Shown piece after piece: positions 1 to 6,482 of a stretch of DNA of 46,181 nucleotides. The position numbers were made by a program, and so were the translations under genes. Position 1 is the stretch's first letter. Every line of letters begins with the position of its first letter. Source of the stretch: UMGS363 sp964402055 (lineage in GTDB: Bacteria; Bacillota; Clostridia; Oscillospirales; Ruminococcaceae); NCBI GenBank assembly GCA_964402055.1, contig CAYOAV010000011.1:1-46181 (forward strand). Direction: 5' to 3'. The notes under the pieces are model-generated. The model did not search any database. It was not told the origin of the DNA and saw only the letters and a list, made by a program, of their open reading frames with translations.

Positions 1-47
1 ACACACGCCCCTCAAACGTGCCTGTCTGCCTATTCCAGCACTACCGC
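1..47 (-). tRNA. tRNA-Leu (anticodon GAG), 5' part only
   Basis: Read on the minus strand from 47, the sequence has a tRNA-Leu layout: acceptor strand GCGGTAG (47-41), a D arm with GGAATAGGCAGAC, then an anticodon arm with stem CACGT / GCGTG and loop TTGAGGG. This puts anticodon GAG at 13-11, so it would decode CUU/CUC leucine codons. The window ends just after the anticodon stem, so the variable arm, T arm and 3' acceptor strand lie outside. A consensus promoter sits about 55 bases upstream. The identification rests on the arm pairing and the Leu-type D arm, not on a full cloverleaf. Confidence 0.85.
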
Positions 48-104
48 ATATTCAATTTATCGTTTTCTTCGGAAGTTTTTGCCCTCTCCCTGACGACAAT
101 ATTT

Positions 105-133
105 ATTATATCACATAAAGTTTAATCTGTCAA
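105..133 (-). promoter_or_regulatory. Sigma-A promoter for the tRNA-Leu gene
   Basis: On the minus strand TTGACA (133-128) is followed after 17 bases by TATAAT (110-105), an exact consensus match. The tRNA begins at 47, so the leader is about 50 bases. A perfect consensus suits a stable-RNA gene. Confidence 0.85.
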
Positions 134-211
134 GCCTTTTTTCAAATTTTTTTGAGATTTTTTTGAAAAAGTTGAAAAACGGCGATTTTGCACGTTTTTT
201 TGAGAAATTTT

Positions 212-246
212 TTTAAAATACACTCCGCAATCCTAAGACTGCGGAG
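212..246 (-). terminator. Rho-independent terminator of rpsT
   Basis: A 7-bp stem CTCCGCA / TGCGGAG (246-240 with 229-223) lies 19 bases past the rpsT stop. It is followed on the minus strand by TGTATTTT and an AT-rich stretch. The U tract is imperfect. Confidence 0.65.
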
Positions 247-264
247 ATATTTTATCAAAAAAAC

Positions 265-528
265 TTAAGCCTTTGTTGCGTTGAGCTTCTTAGCAAGCTG
301 GGACTTCTTTCTTGCTGCACAGTTCTTGTGCATAAGACCCTTTGCACAAGCCTGATCTACTGCCTTGATAGCAGCCTTTACAGCAGCCTCGGACTCAGGA
401 GCCTTTGCAGCTGTTGCAGCATCAGCCTTCTTAAGGGAAGTCTTAAGAGCTGTCTTAACGGACTTATTTCTCATTGTTTTGGTTTCGATAACCTTTACTC
501 TTTTCTTAGCGGATTTAATATTTGGCAT
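265..528 (-). CDS. rpsT: 30S ribosomal protein S20
   Basis: S20 is a primary 16S rRNA-binding protein of the small subunit body. The 87-residue product starts MPNIKSAKKRVKV, the typical S20 N-terminus, is very rich in Lys and Ala, and ends with the conserved region around GLMHKNCAARKKSQLAKKL. An in-frame start five codons upstream exists, but ATG at 528 has the family N-terminus and a GAGG Shine-Dalgarno 8 bases away. The gene stands alone, leftward, with its own promoter (729-757), a leader of nearly 200 bases and a terminator. Divergent neighbour gpr is sporulation-specific, so the two are not expected to be co-regulated. Confidence 0.97.
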   Translation of the reverse strand: MPNIKSAKKRVKVIETKTMRNKSVKTALKTSLKKADAATAAKAPESEAAVKAAIKAVDQACAKGLMHKNCAARKKSQLAKKLNATKA

Positions 529-722
529 TTTGTTTTCCTCCAAAAATCTGATAATATAAAATTTTCTGCAAATAATATTGACAGCTTGCCGTCTGTTTAA
601 TCAGACCGACTGCGGTGACACGGTTCGCAGCTTCAAAGCGGTGTAATGACTCACCTAAAAAAAATAAATTCACGATATAGCAGTACGGCTGCCCTTATCG
701 GAATACATATCTGCACAAGCTA
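529..722 (-). promoter_or_regulatory. Long, structured 5' leader of rpsT
   Basis: About 190 bases lie between the probable transcription start and the rpsT start codon. The leader can form several short hairpins, for example CTGCG with CGCAG and GTCTG with CAGAC (around 593-635). No known riboswitch or ribosomal-leader motif is recognised. S20 is autoregulated at translation in E. coli, so a control role is plausible but is inference. Together with the promoter this accounts for most of the rpsT-gpr intergenic stretch. Confidence 0.4.
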
Positions 723-728
723 ATATTT

Positions 729-757
729 ATTTTATCATTTATTGCTCATTTTTTCAA
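729..757 (-). promoter_or_regulatory. Sigma-A promoter of rpsT
   Basis: On the minus strand TTGAAA (757-752) is separated by 17 bases from TAAAAT (734-729). No other good promoter is seen between it and rpsT. Confidence 0.75.
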
Positions 758-814
758 TAGGCAATATAAAAAAACTTGTAGAAATATATCGGCTTTATTT
801 ATGCAGATTGCCAA

Positions 815-849
815 GGAAACGCTGATTAATATATTTCAGCGGATATTTC
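815..849. repeat. Degenerate copy of the GGAACCGCTGATTA palindromic repeat
   Basis: CGCTGA (820-825) and TCAGCG (836-841) form an inverted repeat around a 10-base loop, preceded by GGAAA and followed by a TTTC. The arms match the better copies at 37033-37113 and 38899-38946. It ends immediately before the gpr ribosome-binding site. Confidence 0.45.
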
Positions 850-869
850 AGGAAAGGAAGTAATGAATT

Positions 870-1736
870 ATGTCAGCAAGAACCGATTTAGCGGTAGAAA
901 TAATAGATGAGGACGCAGATTCTTTACCGAGGGGTATTGACAGGCGGCTCAGAAAAAGCTCCGCTTGCAGCATTACCGAAATAGATATCAAATCCGAGCT
1001 TGTCGGATTACGGCTTGGAAAATCAAAGGGAAGATATATAACCATTGAAACGGACAGGCTTTCCTCTGCACCTGCTGATTTTAAGGAACAGGCACAGAAC
1101 ATTGCCGACGAGATAATCTCTCTGTTAAAGCGTCATAACTGCGGCATTGAAAACGGACTTATTATAGGGCTTGGAAATTCCGACATAACGCCTGACGCAC
1201 TCGGACCTCTTGCGGCTTCAAAGATAATTGCTACAAGGCATCTTAAAAGCAATTTGCCTGTTGGACATGAGCTTAACTCGCTTACGGCGGTTGCCGTGCT
1301 TGAACCAGGGGTCATCGGTAAGACAGGAATTGAAGCAACTGAAATTGTTGGGGCTGTATGCCTTGCTATAAGACCAAGGTTTGTTATTGCTATAGATGCA
1401 ATTGCCTGTTCGGACATATCACGTCTTGGAACTACGATACAGATTACTGATGCAGGTATATCCCCGGGTGCAGGCGTTCAGAACCGCCGCAAGGAGCTTA
1501 GCGAGATTACCCTGTCTGTGCCTGTTATTGCGATAGGAATACCGACTGTAGTTGATATGCACACGATAGTTAAAAATGTTACAGGCTTTGCTCCCGACAA
1601 GCATATGCCGAATATGATGGTAACTCCACGAGATATCGACTGCCTTGTTGAGCGTTCGGCAAGGCTGATAGCCTTTTCTGTGAACAGAGCCTTACAGCCT
1701 GAGCTTACCTTTGAGGAAATAGAAGCGTTGATATGA
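870..1736 (+). CDS. gpr: Germination protease (GPR endopeptidase)
   Basis: GPR is the aspartic-type protease made in the forespore that cleaves small acid-soluble DNA-binding proteins at germination. The 288-residue product has the early RTDLAVE motif (residues 4-10), near which the zymogen is processed in the family. The two conserved acidic motifs are also present: GLGN...TPDALGP (Asp109) and FVIAIDAIA (Asp176). TTIQITDAGISPGAG and GVPTVVD-like blocks follow. It is shorter than the Bacillus enzyme (about 370), mainly at the ends. ATG at 870 has GGAAAGGAAG 9 bases upstream. spoIIP follows after 51 bases with no terminator, the same order as in Bacillus, so the two are probably one sporulation operon. 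No sigma-G promoter could be picked out with confidence. Confidence 0.95.
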   Translation: MSARTDLAVEIIDEDADSLPRGIDRRLRKSSACSITEIDIKSELVGLRLGKSKGRYITIETDRLSSAPADFKEQAQNIADEIISLLKRHNCGIENGLIIGLGNSDITPDALGPLAASKIIATRHLKSNLPVGHELNSLTAVAVLEPGVIGKTGIEATEIVGAVCLAIRPRFVIAIDAIACSDISRLGTTIQITDAGISPGAGVQNRRKELSEITLSVPVIAIGIPTVVDMHTIVKNVTGFAPDKHMPNMMVTPRDIDCLVERSARLIAFSVNRALQPELTFEEIEALI

Positions 1737-1787
1737 ATATCTTACTTCCAAAATTCATATACTATGAAAAAGGAAGGAAATGGTTAA

Positions 1788-2954
1788 ATGGCAGGCTCTT
1801 TCAACGCAGATATTCTTAAAGTCGGGACTTGCATTGCACTTGCTCCGCTTATGATAATGTCGATAAGTACGGCACTGCCCGACGCTGATACTATGATAAT
1901 AACTGCGGCGGCTGTATCGGCACAGCTTTCAGCAGGGAATGTATTTGAAGCTGATGAAAATGCTCCTGTGCTAATGGCATCAGCGGAGAATAATATTAAA
2001 GAAGGGAAAAATAATTCTCTTTATAAAAATATCGGCTATTCAGATGAAGGCTTTATGCTCTCGAAGGGCGATCTTTTCATCCCATCGGGCGAAAATGAGG
2101 AAATAATCGTCCCCGAGGAGCATGATGTCGGTGCAGAGCCTTATCCCGAGGATCTGGAAAATCACGATGGTGTGATAGAGGCTATGACATACGGAATTTA
2201 CAGCGGAAGCGGTTACATTGATCTTGACGGCGGCGGTCAGGTGCGTAACTGCTCCGATATTCCGAATGAAAAGCTGCTTGAGGAAAGCCGTAAGGGCTTT
2301 AATTTCACTGTTACGGCTGATTCCTCGCCGCAGATTCTTATAATGCACACGCATGAAACAGAGAGCTATGAGCCTTACAGCCGTGATTATTACGACAGCT
2401 CATTTACAAGCAGGACTACCGATGATGAAAAAAATATGGCGGCTGTCGGTGATGCGATTGCGGCGGAGCTTGAAAAAAACGGAATAGGCGTTATTCATGA
2501 TGTTACAAAGCATGATTATCCATCCTATAACGGTTCATATGACAGAAGCCGTCAGACGGTTCAGTCGATACTTGAAGAAAATCCTACAATAAAGGTCGTG
2601 CTGGATATTCACCGTGACGCAATTGAGCGTGAGGATGGCACGAGAATTGCACCTACTGTTGAGATAGACGGCAGACAAGCCGCACAGGTGATGATAATAA
2701 GCTGTTGTGATGACGGCAGTGGCAGACTTCCGCATTATATGAGCAACTTCCGATTTGCGGCGGCACTTCAGCAGCAGCTTGAATCAGATTTCAGCGGATT
2801 GACACGTCCGATACTTTTTGACGAGCGTTTTTATAATCAGGATCTGACGAGCGGTTCTATACTTATTGAGGTCGGAGGTCACGCAAACAGCATTGATGAG
2901 GCGATTTACAGCGGTGAGCTTATAGGAAAAAGTCTTGCCAATTTATTTACATAA
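1788..2954 (+). CDS. spoIIP: Stage II sporulation protein P
   Basis: SpoIIP is the amidase/endopeptidase that degrades septal peptidoglycan during engulfment, together with SpoIID and SpoIIM. The 388-residue protein starts with an N-terminal membrane segment, then a variable acidic linker, then the catalytic domain from about residue 180. Visible family motifs are IMHTHETES (residues 185-193, zinc ligand region), VVLDIHRDAIERE, and ILIEVGGHANSIDEA near the C-terminus. It lies directly downstream of gpr, the usual neighbour. The start has AAGGAAGGA about 10 bases upstream. Expression in sporulating cells is expected from the family, not seen in the sequence. Confidence 0.95.
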   Translation: MAGSFNADILKVGTCIALAPLMIMSISTALPDADTMIITAAAVSAQLSAGNVFEADENAPVLMASAENNIKEGKNNSLYKNIGYSDEGFMLSKGDLFIPSGENEEIIVPEEHDVGAEPYPEDLENHDGVIEAMTYGIYSGSGYIDLDGGGQVRNCSDIPNEKLLEESRKGFNFTVTADSSPQILIMHTHETESYEPYSRDYYDSSFTSRTTDDEKNMAAVGDAIAAELEKNGIGVIHDVTKHDYPSYNGSYDRSRQTVQSILEENPTIKVVLDIHRDAIEREDGTRIAPTVEIDGRQAAQVMIISCCDDGSGRLPHYMSNFRFAAALQQQLESDFSGLTRPILFDERFYNQDLTSGSILIEVGGHANSIDEAIYSGELIGKSLANLFT

Positions 2955-2979
2955 AAAAGAAAAAGCAAGGACTGATGTT

Positions 2980-3180
2980 ATGAATTTATTGTCAAAAATA
3001 AAAATAAGCAGGAAATTTACAGCTTTTTACTGCGTTTTCCTGCTTATAGGATTTTTAATCGGTATGCTTACGGTCAATATCCGATGCTATAACAGTATGA
3101 ATGCTGAACCGATGGTTGCATTTGAGCTGACTGATGACAGCGTTATCGTTATGAATCGGAGCTTTCCGAGGATATTTTGA
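2980..3180 (+). CDS. Small single-pass membrane protein, unknown
   Basis: A 66-residue frame follows spoIIP after 25 bases, with an AAGGA ribosome-binding site. A longer reading from 2935 overlaps spoIIP and has no good site, so ATG at 2980 is preferred. The product has a basic N-terminus (KIKISRKF), one hydrophobic helix (about residues 12-32) and a short tail. Its 3' end overlaps the convergent lipoprotein gene by 32 bases. No family is recognised; it may simply be the last gene of the gpr-spoIIP unit. Confidence 0.5.
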   Translation: MNLLSKIKISRKFTAFYCVFLLIGFLIGMLTVNIRCYNSMNAEPMVAFELTDDSVIVMNRSFPRIF

Positions 3181-3820
3181 TTGGGTTTTCTATTGATGTG
3201 ATGCTGTTAAGCTGTTCCATTTCCACACCGTAGGAGTATGTTTCGCTTCCGTCGGAATTGACCTGACGGAAATATACAAAATCTCCGTTGCTGTCAAAGG
3301 CATATGAGGTTGCGAACTCTGTCAGGGAGGTATTCAGCTTCTTATTCAGCCGTTCGGTATCATAGGCATAGATATAAAGCGTATTTCCCTCGCCGTCGGT
3401 CGTTTCCTCCGCCGATGCGACATAGGAATTGACGTAGAAAAGGAGCTGCCCTGTTGAATACGGGTGCGGTTCTTTTTTTGTATAAGAAGCATAGCTCTCA
3501 TCTGTTGACGGAACAACACTGCCCTCGCCATTTCTTTCACGGAAAAGCTCCTTGCCATTGCTGTATTCAGCATAATATCCGTCAGAATCATAGCCCTCGC
3601 AGTAGTATATTTGCGTATCGTCCGTATCATACATAAAGGTAAAGGTCTGTTCTATCTCACCGCTTACGGTATTCCTGATGATATAACAGCCGCTTTCGCA
3701 GCCTTCGGTATATTCACGCAGAGCTTCTATTTTATCCATTCCGACAAGCTCCTGCTTTCCGCAGGCTGTAAACGACAGCACCGCCGCAAGAACAGAAATT
3801 ACAAGCATAAGCCTTTTCAT
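3149..3820 (-). CDS. Putative lipoprotein, unknown function
   Basis: The product of about 223 residues begins with a lipoprotein signal: Lys/Arg, a hydrophobic stretch, then FTACGK with the lipidated Cys about 20 residues in. The rest is an acidic, Tyr-rich extracytoplasmic domain, probably beta-rich, with no recognised motif. ATG at 3820 (MKRLML) is chosen; a TTG three codons upstream (3829) is also possible. AAGGA lies at 3834-3838, about 13 bases from the ATG and too close to the TTG. The gene converges on the small gene after spoIIP and overlaps its end. Confidence 0.7.
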   Translation of the reverse strand: MKRLMLVISVLAAVLSFTACGKQELVGMDKIEALREYTEGCESGCYIIRNTVSGEIEQTFTFMYDTDDTQIYYCEGYDSDGYYAEYSNGKELFRERNGEGSVVPSTDESYASYTKKEPHPYSTGQLLFYVNSYVASAEETTDGEGNTLYIYAYDTERLNKKLNTSLTEFATSYAFDSNGDFVYFRQVNSDGSETYSYGVEMEQLNSITSIENPIKISSESSDS

Positions 3821-3867
3821 TTTATTCAATAGTCCTTTCGTATTTTCTGCACAAAATCAGAAATTCC

Positions 3868-4206
3868 TTAGTTGCTTTCCAATACTTTTATGATGATCGC
3901 ACCAATAATACACAAAGCTGACAGCCTTGACGAAAAAAGTGTAAGCTTTTTGTTTTCTCTTTCAAATTCATCGAAATATTCAGCATATTTTTCCATAGAT
4001 ATTTCGCTGTCATCATCTGTAACAAGTGCCGAAATGAAAAGCGACATAACATACGCGATAACCATAGGCACAAGCATAACAAGTGGATCAAGCGAATTTG
4101 GGAAAACGAATATCCTCAGCAACAGACATATAATTGTTAATAAAACTCCTACAAGTCTGACCTTTAAGGATATGCTGAATCTTTCAAAAATTTTCTCTTT
4201 ATCCAT
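3868..4206 (-). CDS. Small membrane protein downstream of proS
   Basis: The 112-residue product starts MDKEKIFERF, has two closely spaced hydrophobic helices (about residues 17-60), an acidic and charged middle region, and a C-terminal hydrophobic helix. The frame is open further upstream into proS, but the ATG at 4206 lies 10 bases after the proS stop and gives a sensible membrane protein. Its Shine-Dalgarno is weak, so translation may depend on proS. No family is recognised. Confidence 0.6.
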   Translation of the reverse strand: MDKEKIFERFSISLKVRLVGVLLTIICLLLRIFVFPNSLDPLVMLVPMVIAYVMSLFISALVTDDDSEISMEKYAEYFDEFERENKKLTLFSSRLSALCIIGAIIIKVLESN

Positions 4207-4216
4207 ATTTGATATT

Positions 4217-5674
4217 TTAATACGCCTTGCCCCAGCATACCATTTTAACGGCAGGCTTTCCACAGCATACGCATTTATCAGAGAGATTTTCCTGCTCAAA
4301 TGGAATACATCTTGAACCAACGCCTGTTACTTCCTTGACCTTATCCTCGCATGCTTCATCGCCGCACCACATTGCCTTTACGAAGCCATCGCCGTTCTTT
4401 TCGAGTGCGGTAGTGATCTCGTCCATAGTTGTGCAGGAATAGGTGTGCTTTTCACGGTTTTCTGCAGCCTTTGTGAACATTCCCTCGGGGATTTCCTTTT
4501 CAAGCATATTTACAATTGTATCCTTGAATGTTTCAAGTGAATTTTCAAGCGAAACGTCCTGCTTAACACCGTTATAACGTGTGCAGACAACGCATTTGTT
4601 GTTTTCGATATCCTTAGGACCAAGCTCAATTCTTACAGGAACGCCCTTCATTTCATATTCAGAGAACTTCCAGCCAGGTGAATTTTCGCTGTCATCGACC
4701 TTTACTCTTACACCTGCGGCTTTAAGCTTGTCAGCAAGCTCGTTTGCCTTTTCAAGCACGCCCTCCTTGAACTGCTGGATAGGGATAATAACAGCCTGAA
4801 CGGGAGCTACGGCAGGAGGGAGCACAAGTCCGCTGTCATCGCCATGAGTCATTATAACTGCACCGATAAGACGTGTTGTAACGCCCCATGAGGTCTGATG
4901 AGGATATACCTTTTTATTTTCCTTATCGGTATACATAATATCGAATGCCTTTGCAAAGCCATCACCGAAGTAGTGCGAGGTGCCTGCCTGAAGAGCCTTT
5001 CCATCGTGCATAAGAGCCTCAATAGCGTAGGTAGCCTCTGCACCTGCGAATTTATCGCTGTCAGTCTTTCTTCCCTTTACAACGGGCATCGCAAGTGATT
5101 TTTCGCAGAAATCTGCATATACGTTGAGCATACGCTCTGTTTCCTCGATAGCCTCCTGTGCGGTTGCGTGAATGGTATGACCCTCCTGCCAGAGAAATTC
5201 TCTTGAACGGAGGAACGGACGGGTAGTTTTTTCCCATCTTACAACGGAAACCCACTGATTATAGAGCTTTGGGAGATCTCTGTAAGAATGGATAATATTT
5301 GAATAATGCTCGCAGAAAAGCGTTTCGGAGGTCGGACGGACGCAAAGTCTGTCCTCAAGCTTTTCATTGCCGCCCATTGTTACCCATGCAACCTCGGGAG
5401 CGAAGCCCTCAACGTGATCCTTTTCCTTCTGGAGCAGACTTTCAGGGATAAACATAGGCATACAAACATTTTCGTGACCTGTTGCCTTGAACATTCCGTC
5501 AAGGATTCTCTGCATATTTTCCCAAATAGCGTAGCCGTAGGGACGTATAACCATACAGCCCTTTACAGAGGTATATTCAACAAGCTCTGCTTTTTTGCAG
5601 ATATCGGTATACCATTTTGCGAAATCCTCGTCCATGGAGGTTATCTGTTCAACAAGCTTTTTTTCTTTTGCCAT
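4217..5674 (-). CDS. proS: Proline--tRNA ligase, archaeal/eukaryote-like type
   Basis: It charges tRNA-Pro with proline. The 485 residues show class II synthetase motifs: RPTSETLFC, the motif-2 block FLRSREFLWQEGHTIH, and motif 3 around HGDDSGLVLPP. An anticodon-binding domain follows, then a Cys-containing C-terminal zinc-binding domain (CGDEAC, CVCCGK) ending in the conserved Tyr. This is the short form without the bacterial editing insertion, common in many Firmicutes. The start MAKEKKLVEQ at 5674 is chosen over a longer frame because AAGGA lies 11 bases upstream. A small membrane-protein gene ends 7 bases before it, so the two are probably co-transcribed. No T-box is visible in the upstream 135 bases. 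Confidence 0.96.
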   Translation of the reverse strand: MAKEKKLVEQITSMDEDFAKWYTDICKKAELVEYTSVKGCMVIRPYGYAIWENMQRILDGMFKATGHENVCMPMFIPESLLQKEKDHVEGFAPEVAWVTMGGNEKLEDRLCVRPTSETLFCEHYSNIIHSYRDLPKLYNQWVSVVRWEKTTRPFLRSREFLWQEGHTIHATAQEAIEETERMLNVYADFCEKSLAMPVVKGRKTDSDKFAGAEATYAIEALMHDGKALQAGTSHYFGDGFAKAFDIMYTDKENKKVYPHQTSWGVTTRLIGAVIMTHGDDSGLVLPPAVAPVQAVIIPIQQFKEGVLEKANELADKLKAAGVRVKVDDSENSPGWKFSEYEMKGVPVRIELGPKDIENNKCVVCTRYNGVKQDVSLENSLETFKDTIVNMLEKEIPEGMFTKAAENREKHTYSCTTMDEITTALEKNGDGFVKAMWCGDEACEDKVKEVTGVGSRCIPFEQENLSDKCVCCGKPAVKMVCWGKAY

Positions 5675-5681
5675 AAAAAAA

Positions 5682-5948
5682 TCATTCCTTTTCGTTATTT
5701 TCGGCAGGCTCGTCCTTATTTTCATCGGTCGGGCTGCCCTCGTAAATATCCTTTACGGTGTATGTTTCACCATTTTCAAGTGTTATCGTGCTTTCACCCT
5801 TGTTAATATTCGCTTTCCCGAAGATTTTATCGACAAGCTTCGCAGCTTTCGGTGTAAGCACCGCCATAAGCCATATAAGAAGCAGTATTCCTATCATTCC
5901 GAATGCAAGCTTTATCATAATATCAAATGTTTCGGGGTTAAACGACAT
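5682..5948 (-). CDS. Small single-pass membrane protein upstream of proS
   Basis: The 88-residue product has one N-terminal hydrophobic helix (about residues 11-31), a basic juxtamembrane stretch (KAAKLVDKIFGK) and a highly acidic C-terminal tail (DENKDEPAENNEKE). The shape recalls the OadG-like gamma subunits of sodium-pump decarboxylases, but no decarboxylase genes are near and the match is too weak to name. AAAGGAAATG precedes the start. It is the first gene of the leftward proS unit. Confidence 0.65.
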   Translation of the reverse strand: MSFNPETFDIMIKLAFGMIGILLLIWLMAVLTPKAAKLVDKIFGKANINKGESTITLENGETYTVKDIYEGSPTDENKDEPAENNEKE

Positions 5949-6083
5949 TTTTCATTTCCTTTCTTTTTTTGCGGCATACAATGTGTATCAATTTATTCTT
6001 TCTGATGATTATTTCCGATTTTTTGGGGTAAAACTATCGTATGAAAAGCTACAACCAAAAAATTTAAACAGGAGTGTATAAAA

Positions 6084-6431
6084 ATGACCGTCAGAAGGGG
6101 AGAAATCTATTACGCAGACCTCAGTCCCGTTGTTGGTTCGGAGCAGGGAGGTATACGTCCCGTACTTATTGTTCAGAACGATGTCGGAAATATTCATAGT
6201 CCAACTGTTATTGCGGCGGCTATAACAAGCCGTCAGGATAAATCAAGGCTTCCTACTCATATTGGCATAGAAGCCGCTTCCTGCGGACTTTCCAAGGACA
6301 GCGTTGTACTGCTTGAACAGATACGCACCATTGACAAGAAACGTCTTAAGGAGCGTATGGGCGAGCTTGACACGCCGTCAATGAACCGCATAAACAATGC
6401 TCTTTCAATCAGCTTCGGATTGGATTCTTAG
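6084..6431 (+). CDS. ndoA: EndoA/MazF-type mRNA endoribonuclease (type II toxin)
   Basis: Members cut single-stranded mRNA at short motifs and are held inactive by a small antitoxin. The 115-residue product matches B. subtilis EndoA closely: RRGEIYYADLSPVVGSEQGG at the N-terminus, RPVLIVQND, AAITSRQ, LPTH and LLEQIRTIDKKRL. An AGGAGTG ribosome-binding site lies 7-8 bases before the ATG. No antitoxin gene (ndoAI/mazE) precedes it; upstream genes are on the other strand. The TAG stop overlaps the first base of a palindromic repeat (6431-6477). It may have a distant antitoxin, or serve as a housekeeping regulator. Confidence 0.93.
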   Translation: MTVRRGEIYYADLSPVVGSEQGGIRPVLIVQNDVGNIHSPTVIAAAITSRQDKSRLPTHIGIEAASCGLSKDSVVLLEQIRTIDKKRLKERMGELDTPSMNRINNALSISFGLDS

Positions 6432-6477
6432 GGCAATACCGTGCAAAGACGTTAGGCGGTCTTCGTGCGGTGTTCCC
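6431..6477. repeat. Palindromic repeat, GGCAATACCG family, copy 1
   Basis: Arms at 6431-6450 and 6459-6477 (GGGCAATACCGTGC... pairing with ...GTGCGGTGTTCCC) form a long imperfect hairpin. Related copies lie at 17812-17875 and 36991-37027. Here it separates convergent ndoA and the alpha-galactosidase gene, so it could also terminate both transcripts. Confidence 0.7.
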
Positions 6478-6482
6478 TTAGG

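Noticed and set aside
3149..3180. Functional antisense overlap of the gene after spoIIP with the lipoprotein gene
   Set aside because: A 32-base convergent overlap is common between neighbouring bacterial genes and one of the genes is uncertain.
5949..6083. T-box leader for the proS unit
   Set aside because: The 135 bases are AT-rich, with no T-box sequence, specifier loop or antiterminator stem.
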